Source of the DNA: Oxytricha trifallax
Lineage: Eukaryota > Ciliophora > Spirotrichea > Sporadotrichida > Oxytrichidae
DNA length: 64,000 nt
Assembly (NCBI GenBank): GCA_000711775.1
Contig: ARYC01001918.1
Location: forward strand, 1-64,000
Reading direction: 5' to 3'
The stretch's first letter is position 1; each line of letters begins with the position of its first letter. The notes beneath the pieces were generated by a model. That model was not told the DNA's origin, did no database searches, and worked only from the letters and a program-made list of their open reading frames with translations. The translations under genes and the position numbers were made by a program. Below, piece after piece: positions 44,801 through 55,102 of this stretch.

Positions 44801-47800
44801 TACATATGCATTTATATATAATCTTTTATCAGTCTATTGTACCTTTGCGCTATTTTTGCTATTGCTTCCTTGTCTACAGACTCGATTGCATTTTTTATAA
44901 TATCAATGTGTTCGTTATGATTAACTTAGAAATTTCTTATGACTAAAGCTTTCTTGTAGTTGTACTTCACTTGTGAGAATACCTCTTCTATGCAATGGTA
45001 CATGGACGAGTAAGGGGCATTGTAAATCACTCTCCATGCATAACTCTTGATTGATGCAAGCACAAGCTTACTATGGTGCGATCTGAGGTTATCCCAGAAT
45101 ATAGTTATATTCTCATTTTTATTCTTTACCTCTAGATACTCGAGCATGTCAATTATATCCTAAATTTTAACAGATTTAGGCTTGACTAGATAGCCCTCCA
45201 AACCTCTACTCTAACTTACGCAAACAATAGCCACCATCGTACCAATCTTGATTCCTTCTTTATTTATTTCGAGGTTATCTCCTTATCTGGCCCAAGACTT
45301 AAAATTTACTTAATAAGGCTTAAAAACCGCCTCATCAATGTAAATTATTTTATGATCGCTATCTATTGTGTTTAGTAAGGAACGGAATGCCTCCATTCGC
45401 ATCTTTTAAATTTGCGACTTTTTTGACTAAGATAGGGCAAAGCGAGATTTCATTACTTTGAATCTAATCTTGTTCTTCTTGTAGAGATACTATATCTGCG
45501 ATGGAGTAATCTGCTGATTCGGAAAAAGTCTATGGAAGTACAAAGCTCAAGTCTCGAGTGAGAGACCTCTCCATAGTTCAAGAGTGGTCTTATCAACTAA
45601 AAACTCCTTTGCCTCCTAAGACAGCCTTGATTATTTTGTCATTTGAGTGGCACTATCTTTGCGTGTATGCTGGAAGTAATTTGAGCAGACTTTTCAGACA
45701 TAATAGCTTGAACAGCCTAGTAGCTTTGATATTCCGCTAATAGTGGCGTAAAAATACTTCCCAACAGTAGGTGAAGCTTCATCATACCTAAGTTAGAGGA
45801 TTGTTTTATCGAGAGATTGCAAACAAATCTGTTTCATAGTGATTCGCAGTTATCTGATGTAGTTGGTTTAATTATTAATTATTAAATTAAGTTTTATTAT
45901 TATATATATAGATTAATTGTAATTTTACAGATACTTAATGAAATGCTAAAATCTATAAATTTTGATTTTGGGTTTGAACAATTCAATGTTTCTGGATAAG
46001 CATAAAAGAATAACTCTTCTACCATTACAGGAAGGCAAGGTAAATTTTCAATTCTCTCGAATAATTGCTACATTTACTCGCTATTTTTTTGTGATTTCAA
46101 ATCTGCAGAGAAAATATGCTTAATTTCAGGCAACTCCTTGAAAGAGTATGGTGTACTCTCTTGCAATTATTATGCTCTAAAAATGTTTATAATTAAAAAA
46201 CGAATGAATTACCTTGACCAAACAGCTTTCAACTCGTCTAAGCCTTAAACAGTAATTTTTGACATAATTGAAGGTAAGTGCGATTATTCACTCTCTAAAA
46301 TGATCTATTTTATTTAGGCTATAGATATTATACCTTTCTGTTTTAGAGTAATAGGGCCACTGCGAAAAAGAAAATAAATTATTGATCGTCCTCTTGAATA
46401 ATTTAGTCCCAAAATTCTATGATAACTTCAATTTCAAATTTACTAAAGATAAATAATGAGTTTAAATGATAAATGGTTTTACTTTGCAAAATAAGTTAGG
46501 AACCAAGGGATTGCATACATCTCAGGGGTGACTTAATTACTTTCCAAATATATGGCTAACTCTGGATCATGATATTTAAATAGTAATGATAGCAAAGTAA
46601 GAGCAGCTTATAATGTTAAAAATTCATCGTCTTAGTAAAAAGTTGGAAGATATCTCCACAGAAAAGCTGAAAATATATTGTAGGTAAAAGTATGGTCAAA
46701 TTGGCATTACTATTGTAAGTATACAAAGGGAGCTAATATCTAAAATATTGTTTAAAGATTAAATTGATGTTACCTCATTTATGCCTTGCTTATACTTGAG
46801 ATTATTTCGTTTACAGTATAAAGTGAGAAGCAGCTCAATATTATCTTTATCTAGATTGTCCGATCCTCTACTTCTATCAGCATCCGCTCTGATTACTCTC
46901 TAATTTTCTAAGTCACAAACTACATTTTTCAATTAGTTGTCCACAGATGAAATTTAGTCACAAAACATGCGTTCGTACTCGAATGCTTACACTAACTGAT
47001 CTAGTTTTTCCTATAATCAAAATTTTATATAAATTAATTATTAGCTTACTCTCATTCTAATAGCTTAACTTTTATCATAAACTGGAATCTATTATTTCTG
47101 TGGTTCAATTTGTTATTACTAATTGGAACTATTTTTATCACTATTAATATTGCTACTGTTTTGTTAATTTTAATCTTTTAGCTTAGCTTTATTTTATTAG
47201 GAGGCTTAACTATTGGCTTAATTATTTTATGACTAGATGGGCAAACCATAGTGATTTTGACTGTTATTTTTTGAATGAGAACTATTAACATCTTTACTTG
47301 AAGTATGAACTTAAGCTTGTGTTGTTTATTATTATACTGAAAATTAATTAGAATAAGTACTGTACAAAAATCTTTAAATAAATATCTATAAGTAATATCT
47401 GGAAAGTGGCATGGAATTATTTTTGACAGATTAAGGGTGATGTTAAGCCAATATCTAATTCAATTCTGTGGCGCTTGTTCCATAATCGTTTAAAACTTAT
47501 GTTTATATATTGCTGTTATTTGCAATAGGTTAATTGCTAATTAATTAATTCTAACTGGAATTCATCTATTATTAATTTGTCGTTGAATTGCTGGTTTATT
47601 GTTATTATGAACTTGAATTTGCTTAATGGATATTTTTTCTAACGGAGATACCCCTCCCACCACCCTTCCCACCCTAAACCGAGATACCCCTCCCCACCCC
47701 TATCTATTTTTTAATAAAATAATATAATAATTTATAAATTTTTTAATAAATGAGAATTTTTAAAATTAATCATTGTTATTAATTTAAAAATAATTAAAAT

Positions 47801-48754
47801 TATTAAACTTTAATTATAGATAAAAATAATTATTCAATCATTAAATTTAAAATTCTAATATATATAAAAGATTTTATTAATTATTATAATTATGCAATCA
47901 ATAATTTTAAAAATTCTCATTTACAAAAGATTTTATAAATTATTTTATTATATTATTTTATTAAAAAATAGATAGGGGTGGGGAGGGGTATGCGGGCAGG
48001 GTATCTCGGTTTAGGGTGGGGAGGGGGTGGGAGGGGTATCTTGGTTAGAACAGATATTTGTAGTAGGATTTCTGTTTGATAGCCCATAGAATTTGGACTG
48101 AGTTTACGATTTACTAGAAAATGTTTGATGCGCGGAACTGTTCTTGGGGCTTATTTCAAAATCTCCGTGATTTTTCTGGCCTAAATTGAATTGACCCCCA
48201 CTCAATCCCATATTTAAATTTGAATTCGTATTTGAACTACTGCCCTATCTATGCACTGGTCTGTGATGTGAACTTATACCGCTTGTTAAATTTGATGTCA
48301 TTTGGCTAGATGAAGCAAGTTTTAAACCGTGTAGATGAGACGAAGAGAGTGCGTTATTACTATTTACAGCTTGTTACTTTCTTCCAATTGTAGAAGAGTG
48401 CCCACCTCCCCCAGAGCTGCCACTTAGTGGAATATTATTGTTGGATTAATAAGTTGATTTTCCTTTAGAATTAGAGCTTCCAAAATTATTGCTAGATGTT
48501 GAAGCTATACCGCCCGGAGTTGAGCTACTGATATTGTGCGTGATATGCGTCCTGGGACTGATATTCCTTAAATAACTACTGCTTGAACTCATCTGATTTC
48601 CTATGCCTATGCCTGTAGTAGAGCTCACTTAATTGTTCTGTTAATATAGTTGGCTTTAAGCAGAGTTACTGGTTTACTATTAATTATTATTGGATGAGTG
48701 CAGAGGATAAGAATTATTGTTATGATGATTAATTGCTTAAGTTTTTTGTTCCAT
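38888..48754 (-). CDS. TBC domain plus rhodanese-like protein (TBC1D23-like), split by a transposon
   Basis: Order on the minus strand: a low-complexity Ser/Asn/Gln N-terminus from 48754 (MEQKTQAINHHNNNSYPLHS); TBC domain at about 47030-46330 (LYCKRNNLKYKQGINE, FKYHDPELAIYLESNQVTPE, MYAIPWFLTYFA, FWDQIIQEDDQQFIFFFAVA); linker DELKAVWSRAQQLQESTPYS; then element 4 (41891-45910); then a rhodanese-like domain at about 40800-40400 (IRFLIVDCRLESLQ; FKYISVIPGGFKE); a long Gln/Asn-rich stretch; and a C-terminal part (HEFEMVTTKKTSIVYKCLKL) after a 52-bp intron, TGA 38888-38890. The order TBC, catalytically dead rhodanese, C-terminal domain is that of TBC1D23, a golgin-adaptor for endosome-to-Golgi vesicles. 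A piece at about 41887-41710 (LTVKWIVIPNYEYLKFNIFN) is coding-like but not joined in frame. Confidence 0.75.
41959..42942 (-). CDS. C2H2 zinc-finger / MT-A70 adenine methyltransferase of element 4
   Basis: From ATG 42942 the frame has two fingers: C15-C18-H31-H36 (CPYCTKIFHTYTALHSHISR LH) and C54-C57-H70-C74. The H-to-next-C spacing nearly equals that of the TBE 57-kDa fingers. An MT-A70 domain follows, with DPPW at residues 165-168, ILILWIVNQKREVANEFLRI, GEWIKLTKNGILHHGLGKYT, SHSNESFIIATKGNVQ and KLEVFARTNNVTLGWDAFGN. It ends VVEVEPAE, TGA 41959-41961. MT-A70 enzymes transfer methyl from SAM to N6 of adenine in RNA or DNA; DPPW is the catalytic motif. One in-frame TGA (codon 63, 42754-42756) interrupts finger 2; the rest, including an ATG at codon 76, is open. 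Whether it acts on DNA is inferred. Confidence 0.82.
43033..43706. repeat. 674-bp inverted-repeat element inside element 4
   Basis: GGAGCATTTTTTTGCAATCT.. (43033-43076) is repeated inverted at 43664-43706 with about 86% identity over 43 bp. It lies in the spacer between the zinc-finger and 22-kDa-type ORFs and accounts for that spacer being longer (1056 bp) than in TBE (578 bp). The interior has a plus-strand frame open for about 165 codons (43088-43590), not convincing as a gene. Confidence 0.65.
43999..44762 (+). pseudogene. element 4 22-kDa-type TBE protein, one frameshift
   Basis: MNNENRITFHDPRELASKFS, an intron, GYFLPSDDHLTMRFMKDFLS, FNVPYYEELSISKVFSQVKD; then one extra base near 44287 (GATTGATGAA) shifts the frame to DEEFMSFMNYYSDYQILPDR and YFYGVLGTLHPRYLTNIVRN. 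After a second intron (about 44516-44541) comes a basic tail (GKVLQMLKIKSKPRKQRQKR) ending PDEEME, TGA 44760-44762. Exon layout is the same as TBE 22-kDa. Confidence 0.75.
44791..45837 (-). pseudogene. element 4 DDE transposase with two in-frame TGA
   Basis: From MKQICLQSLDKTILQLRYDE (45837): SGISKLLGCSSYYV, TGA (45694-45696), TLELWRGLSLET, TGA (45547-45549), ALYFHRLFPNQQITPSQIQY, then the DDE core IIYIDEAVFKPYQVNFKSWA, ITIFWDNLRSHHSKLVLASI and NAPYSSMYHCIEEVFSQVKY, ending RLIKDYI and beyond, TGA 44791-44793. Frame is otherwise unbroken. At both TGA sites alignment with the TBE transposase suggests an original Arg. Confidence 0.8.
47636..48059. repeat. palindromic element acting as an IES in the TBC/rhodanese gene
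   Basis: Palindrome 47637-48050 with ends TTCTAACGGAGATACCCCTC and GGGGTATCTTGGTTAGAA, G/C-rich arms and an AT-rich middle. It is flanked by the 7-bp direct repeat GATATTT (47629-47635 and 48053-48059). Removing 424 bp joins RNPTTNI to HQANSSSQQQQTSNS in frame, so pointer and palindrome together form an IES. Confidence 0.8.
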
Positions 48755-48901
48755 TAATATTTTAATTTAATTATGAAATGTAATTCAATTTTATATTCAA
48801 TTCACAAATTTAAATAGATTTTAAAACACCATATTCTTTATTACTGACTGTTTTATAATATTGATGTGCTTATATTAATAAAATATATCAAGATATAAAT
48901 A

Positions 48902-51745
48902 ATGAAAACAGATAGACCAAGCAGTAGATATTAGCAAGATTCCTTAATCCATCATAAATTATAACCAAAGGCCTCAAATGAGGCTGCTTAATAATATCTC
49001 CCTCATCTCATGTAACAAACATCACCGCATCCTCTCACCCATCAGCAAGATGAGTAGGATTTATGCGATTACTGCATGCATAAAATGGACGATCAAGAAC
49101 TGAATCTATCCTTTGAGGAACTTGAATCCGAGGAGTTTCATTAAAATTAAGATATCTATAGAAATAATATCATTAGATCAGAATAAGTACTGCTTGAATG
49201 GAAGAGCAAAATTGACATAAGTTTGGTAAAAGTCACTAGAGCGGACAAGTTTCCATTCAAGGTATTTAACAGTGAGTATTTCTAACAGGCTTTTGATAAT
49301 TTTGACTATGAGAACAGTAGAGCAAGAGTGTAAGTATTAATGCGCCAATCTCATCTATCTTTAATACTCTATCCTTATAAAATAATTTAATTAACTTATA
49401 GAATGAAAGTTTTGCTGAAATTTCCAGTTATTAAAAAGATATACCTATATCTCTTTTGGATATACTTTGGATTAAAGTTTAAAAATTTGACTGAAAGAGC
49501 AGATGACTAATAAATTTTAGGTAAACTTTGCAAGTTTCAATTAATAATTATAGTTCAATAATGGAGAATAAAATTGTAGTAGAAATATGTTTTGCTCTAT
49601 CAGAAATTCAAGCCTTCTGAAGGTGTATTAGAATGGTAAGATTTACATAAAACTTCCAATTAAACCTGAATACTAATTTTAAATTGATGTCTAATTTCTA
49701 TTTATAGTTTGCCATTTTTGATTGGATATGCCATTAGAATTGCAATTGAGGATAAAATCAGATATGGCCAGAAAATCTTGACTTTACATAACGGCCTGAA
49801 AGAAATCTATCAACTAGTTTTTAAAGAAATTACTGGTTTATCTATCGGTTAAATCTTTATTGAAAGACATCTAAGCCGATACTCAAAAAGGGATTACTTC
49901 GAATAAAAGCAACCTTCAAAAGATGTTCTTGAATATTTCAAAGTTAAAGGGGATTACAAAGAGTTCCTTAAACGAGGTCAGAAAATTGGGTATCATGATT
50001 ATCTGAAAAAGAGCAAAATTGAGAGAGATTAGTTTGAACACGAACTAAGCGCATTATTAAGCACAAAGCAATTTGAAAAGGCTAAGAAAAAGACTGAAGA
50101 TCTAAAGTACCCACCTATGGACTTTTATGAGAAATTTCTTAACTAAAACATATTGGAATCATTGAATAGCGAAATAATAAATTAGTAAAGAATGGAAAGT
50201 ACTAGTAAAATAAGTTTAAATTAATCAATATTTGGAAGTAGAAGCAATTCAACTTCAATATCAAAGTCAACTATTAATGTTGGAAGAGTGTCTCCTATGT
50301 TGAGAAGCGTGATAAAAAATGACTCTTACATGCCAAATAATCTGGTTCTAAGTTTTAGAGATCGTAATATGTTAATGAAAAGTGAATCAAGTGTCATATC
50401 TGATAAAGTGAATAAAGAGGAGCTTCCAGAAATCAGAATTAAGTAGGTTGTCAATATGCTCAAAGAAAGCAACAAACTTAAGCGGAATTTGCATGCAATG
50501 AACAAATCTAAGTTTAAATATGATTATCTGTGATTAATTTTATTAATCCACAACTCCTCAAAGGCAGAAATCAGATGGACTACTAGAAGAATAATTTGCA
50601 AAGTCATTTATGAAACCGTTTCCAAAGGTTATTAGAAAACGCAATAGATTTGTGAAAATAGGAGAAAGTATAGACCACTCAATAAACATTGAAAATCCTA
50701 ATATGACTAACATAGAATCTGTAAAAAATATCTTGTAAAATTTGCCAAGTTACAATAACGAAGTTAAGTACAATAAATGTAAGTACCTAATCATATCTTT
50801 TATAATATTGGAACAATTTCTTAATATGATGTAGTACCTTCATTTCCTTTACACGTGAGAAATGAGTAATAACTTTTGGAGACATCTGAAATCATGGAAA
50901 AGTTGAGGATCAAAGAATAGGGTAATTTAGGCAAAGTTCCACTTAGCTTTTCATCTCCTCAATTTTCAAAATCTCTAGACAAAATATCCAAAGAATTAAG
51001 CTTAAAGAAATAGCAACAAGCAATGACTTAAAATAAAAAGAAACCTACCGTGTTTAAAGCTAAAAACTAAAGTCATCTGAATACTGAAAGCCTCGTTCAA
51101 TAATTCTAGAAGGATTTGCAGATAGGAGCAAATAAAATAAACGAGGATGCCTATAAGACACCCTCTTTCTTTGACAGTCAAACTTAAAACGAGAAGAGAG
51201 ATGAATTTGACAGTAATATTAATTAACTATCACCTTAACAAAAACTTGGATTTAAGAAGTTATCAACCTTAGACCCTAGAACTATGGAAGAAGTGGAGAA
51301 AGATCGCCAAAAAGAAAAACTTAAAATACAACTATTTAATTAGCTAATCTTTTTTTAGAAATAAAAACTATCTTTTTTAAGAAAGACATAAAATGAATCT
51401 GGCTCTGTAAAGTTTAGGACCCATCTATTAAAAATAGAAAGAGCTAAGAAAGAAAATGATGAATAAAAACAACATCTTTTTCAATAGATAGATTATGATT
51501 GAGAAAGATTTAATATCTAAGGATGAGAAAGATGTAGAAGGATTTAATAAATCAAAGAAAATATTTGACAATTAAACTTTAAAAAATAAAAAAAATCGAA
51601 ATTATTAATTAATTATCTGAATATATTTGTAAATTTCGTTTAGCTTGATAGAAGCATAGAAAAGTTAATGAATCAAGGAGACTTGAAAATTTGGCCTAAG
51701 GAAGAGTTGTAAGAATTAGAAAACAGAATTAAAAATTATTAATGA
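48902..51745 (+). CDS. large Gln/Lys-rich protein, unidentified
   Basis: The start MKTDRPSSRYQQDSLIHHKL is followed by CDYCMHKMDDQELNLSFEEL and LLEWKSKIDISLVKVTRADK. Introns or short IESs interrupt near 49330-49400, 49515-49550, 49637-49708, 50530-50565, 50778-50830 and 51570-51645. A middle region (KIRYGQKILTLHNGLKEIYQ, LVFKEITGLSIGQIFIERHL) looks folded. The C-terminal half is low-complexity, rich in Gln, Lys and Ser with coiled-coil character. It ends KEELQELENRIKNYQ, TGA 51743-51745. No family recognised; exon limits approximate. Confidence 0.6.
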
Positions 51746-52109
51746 ATAGCACTAAATATCAAAGTAAAATATAAATTGATTTAGTTAGTTAACTTCATAA
51801 ATTTATGAATATTAACTTAACTTTAAACCATAAAAATAATAAGAAAAAAAATTCATAAATAATTAGCATTTTTATTTAATAGTTATTTAGATTTAAATTA
51901 AAGGAAAAAATATATTGTTGTCTGCGATTTTCATAAACATATAAGACTTATAAGAACCAGCCAACTTTGATTGGATATAAAATATATCAATTTCTTAATT
52001 AAATTCAAAATATAAATCGCATATTTCAAGACAATTTTTATCATACTTATAATATATCAGTCATTTGAATTGCTAATTAATTATTAAGATATTTAGCAAT
52101 AGATAAATA
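51746..52109. other. AT-rich intergenic spacer
   Basis: Separates two plus-strand genes. No coding sequence or repeat is visible; it should include the promoter of the secreted protein gene. Confidence 0.5.
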
Positions 52110-53365
52110 ATGAAAGCCCCTTAACTTCTTGTTTTGTTTATGACTTTAGGCTTTGCTTCTCTAGTACAAATAAGTCCAAACAACAATAACAACAAGCTTT
52201 TCCTTTAGCTGCAATCAGAGGATTTAAAGAAGTCTGGTAGTTTCAAACTCGTACAATCTGGGCAAGTAGCTAACACCACAACTGGCAATTCTACTCAACT
52301 TGATGTGATAATCGTAGACGATGATATTGATGAGGACTTAGTGGTCTCTGAGAGAATCGTGTAGAAAGCAGAGGAGGGCAAGCATTTCTTCTTCCTTATG
52401 TCAGATAGAACTTCTGTTTGGGCTTACGATCCGGTTACTAACCTAAAGAGCCAGAAGATAGTGGGAGATCGCAAAAATATTAGAGCTATTGATATCGATA
52501 AGGAGAGGAATTACTTATACGTTGCTGATATGATGGAGGGAAACAATAAGTCAGTTGTCATGAAATATCATCTAAAAGTTAATTCCACGAACAAAAATGA
52601 CATTAAAATCACAGTATTGCCTAACTCAACTTTTAAGGTCTATGATGGAGATAGAGTGACTGGTATTGCCGTTGATGACGTAAAACATTTCCTTTTCATC
52701 GCAGAGTCTGATAGATAATCCATTATCAAAATCGACTTCACTAACATCTATAACCCATTAGGAAATGCCACAGTGCTTTATTCAGGCTTACCAAGTCTAT
52801 AAAACCTTTAAGGTGTTGTTTGTGACGAAGAGCATGAACTTCTTTTCTGGGGTAACTCATAAAACGGAGCGAAGATTGGTGGAGTGCTATAAGCAAACTA
52901 CTCTGGAATGACTTAATCCACCTCTGTGTTAAACACTCTTGATGTGATTAGCGATATATCATATGAGGATGATTAACTTTACTATATAGTAAATGGAAAC
53001 GAAATCTATACTCAAGATCATGAAGCTAACAATTCTAAACCTATTTTAGTTAATAAGGGTTTCTTCACTAATTTATAAATTATACTATAGAATATTCTAT
53101 AATACTTGTCTTGTAATTATTAAATGCCTATAGAATCAGTGCTCTTGACGGTTATATCTACGTTACAGACGAGAAAATGGGTCTATATTTAATTAAGACT
53201 TTTGACGACCCTATAAAGCCATTCGATGAGCCAGTAAAGCTTGAATTTGGAAGTGAGCTTAAGGGTTTCAGAGCATTTACTATCCTTAAAACAAGTGGAG
53301 GTATTTACCAAATTATGGTTGGAATAACTACTTTGGCACTTTCATTGGCTATGTTTATGTTTTGA
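52110..53365 (+). CDS. secreted or membrane-anchored beta-propeller-like protein
   Basis: MKAPQLLVLFMTLGFASLVQ is a clear signal peptide. The body has repeated blades of the NHL/YWTD kind: SVWAYDPVTNLKSQKIVGDR, IRAIDIDKERNYLYVADMME, VTGIAVDDVKHFLFIAESDR, LQGVVCDEEHELLFWGNSQN, YRISALDGYIYVTDEKMGLY. A C-terminal hydrophobic segment (IMVGITTLALSLAMFMF, TGA 53363-53365) suggests a membrane or GPI anchor. One IES lies near 53070-53110; using a 3-bp pointer AAT it joins FFTN to AYRISALDG. Ligand unknown. Possible N-glycosylation sites (NNTS-like, NYSG) fit a surface protein. Confidence 0.75.
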
Positions 53366-53699
53366 TTACGTCAAAATAGTAAGATAATATTACAAATTGC
53401 ACTGTTAATAAAAAGCAGTGTAACCTTAGGATTAAAATTCCTCAGGTATTTAATGGTACAAACCTACTTTTACTACTTTTTATTCCTTTACTTTGCTCTA
53501 AAGATATTAATCAAATTTCTATATTTACGCATTTGGAATTATATTTCTCCCTATATAGCAGTATAATCTTATACTATAAACTCTTAACTTAATGAGATCT
53601 GTAGGAGGTTGGATTAATTTACAACTGTAGACGCACAGCATCTGTGGTAGCTGGTAATTATTGCACACTTGGTTAAATGAGTGGATAAAACTTCAAATT

Positions 53700-54122
53700 A
53701 ATATTGTAGGAATACTTTCGAAATTGTGAAATTATAATTAAATAAATTAATATTAAATCAAAATCTTGGCAGTTAAAGTTGGCCAATTTAAACGATCTTG
53801 GGCTCATTTAATAGGGAATTGAAAATAAGCTAGACTTTATTATTGGCGGTAAAATTTTATCGCATCTCTGGAGCGAGATAACTCGACTTTAATGTAGGGA
53901 TATTATTTAATGAATTTAGATCCGTTTAATTAAAGTCGATTTATCTCGCTCCAGGGATGCGATAAAATTGTACCGCCAATAATAAAGTCCAGCTTATTTT
54001 CAATTCCCTATTAAATGAGCCCAAGATCGTTTAAATAGGCCAAATTTAACTGTCACGATTTGGATTTAATATTTTTTTATTTTAAATTAATTTTCCAAAT
54101 TAAAATGTTTTATTCCTACAAT
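53700..54122. repeat. large palindrome (foldback element), copy 3
   Basis: ATATTGTAGGAATACTTTCG at the left, ATTCCTACAATA at the right. The core ATTGGCGGTAAAATTTTATC and GGAGCGAGATAA matches copies at 15857 and 33118. The arms are slightly diverged. Confidence 0.9.
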
Positions 54123-54389
54123 AACGATGAAGTATCCTTAACTTCTCTAGGAAATGAAAGAGCAAATTTATGCATATGACGATGATGTGAAATAATACTT
54201 TAAGGGGGAAGTTTTCTGCTCTATATTTTATTTTTTATGGAAATATTAGTCCAAATTATGGATGAGCTTTTTTATTTTTTCTTTTATTAAAGATAAATTA
54301 ATCGTAAATTTTAATTTTGTGAGTAGAAATTATAATTCTAAGACTTTAGCATTTATAATTTTACCATATATAACTTGAACTAAAATATC

Positions 54390-54994
54390 TGGCTATGGGG
54401 AAGCATCCTCCCCCCTAATGTATACTTTTTATTTTGTAGTCTGAGTTTTTAACGCTGAGTAATAGTAGCTGATGAACATGGGGTGTGCGAGCAATAGTTT
54501 TTTAGCTATGACCTCTTATAAGTCAAAAAATTATATATAAAATCATCATAAAATTGACAAAAATTTTCAATTTTTCTTCAAATTTTTAATTTTCATAAAA
54601 TTATCGATTTAAGTGAAAAATAAGAAATTTAACAAATTATATAAATCTTATTTAATTATTAACAATAAAATTGAAAATAATTGTTTTTGCATTTTTTTAA
54701 TAAGAGAGAATAATTTTATTGTTAATAATTAAATAAGATTTATATAATTTGTTAAATTTCTTATTTTTCACTTAAATCGATAATTTTATGAAAATTAAAA
54801 ATTTGAAGAAAAATTGAAAATTTTTGTCAATTTTATGATGATTTTATATATAATTTTTTGACTTATAAGAGGTCATAGCTCAAAAACTATTGCTCGCACA
54901 CCCCATGTTCATCAGCTACTATTACTCAGCGTTAAAAACTCAGACTACAAAATAAAAAGTATACATTAGGGGGGAGGATGCTTCCCCATAGCCA
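54390..54994. repeat. 605-bp palindromic element, second member of the 34.3-kb family
   Basis: TGGCTATGGGGAAGCATCCT then six C, and the exact complement at the right end. The arms share GTGCGAGCAATAGTTTTTTA and AATGTATACTTTT with 34261-34882. The middle sequences differ between the two copies. Confidence 0.92.
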
Positions 54995-55102
54995 AATATC
55001 TATATATACAATGAGTTATTTATCAATCAGTTATTAAAGCCTAAATTGTTTCCAAATTATTTTTGGATTATTTGTAATAAAATATGCTTTTCTAATTAGT
55101 TT

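Larger units (their letters stand above)
41891..45910. mobile_element. TBE-like transposon carrying an MT-A70 methyltransferase (element 4)
   Basis: Gene order and strands equal TBE: zinc-finger ORF (minus), 22-kDa-type ORF (plus), DDE transposase (minus). Probable degenerate terminal repeats are ATATATAATACAGAATAAAC..CTACATAAG at 41891-41942 and, inverted, ATATATAATAATAAAACTTA..CTACATCAG at 45910-45855. They give about 4.0 kb, the size of the other two elements. The ends are AT-rich, so the exact limits are uncertain. It interrupts the TBC/rhodanese gene between two conserved parts of that protein. Confidence 0.65.
53366..55102. other. gene-free stretch holding two palindromic elements
   Basis: Between the propeller gene and the channel gene lie the palindromes 53700-54122 and 54390-54994. 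The sequence around them is AT-rich, with no coding pattern. Confidence 0.7.
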
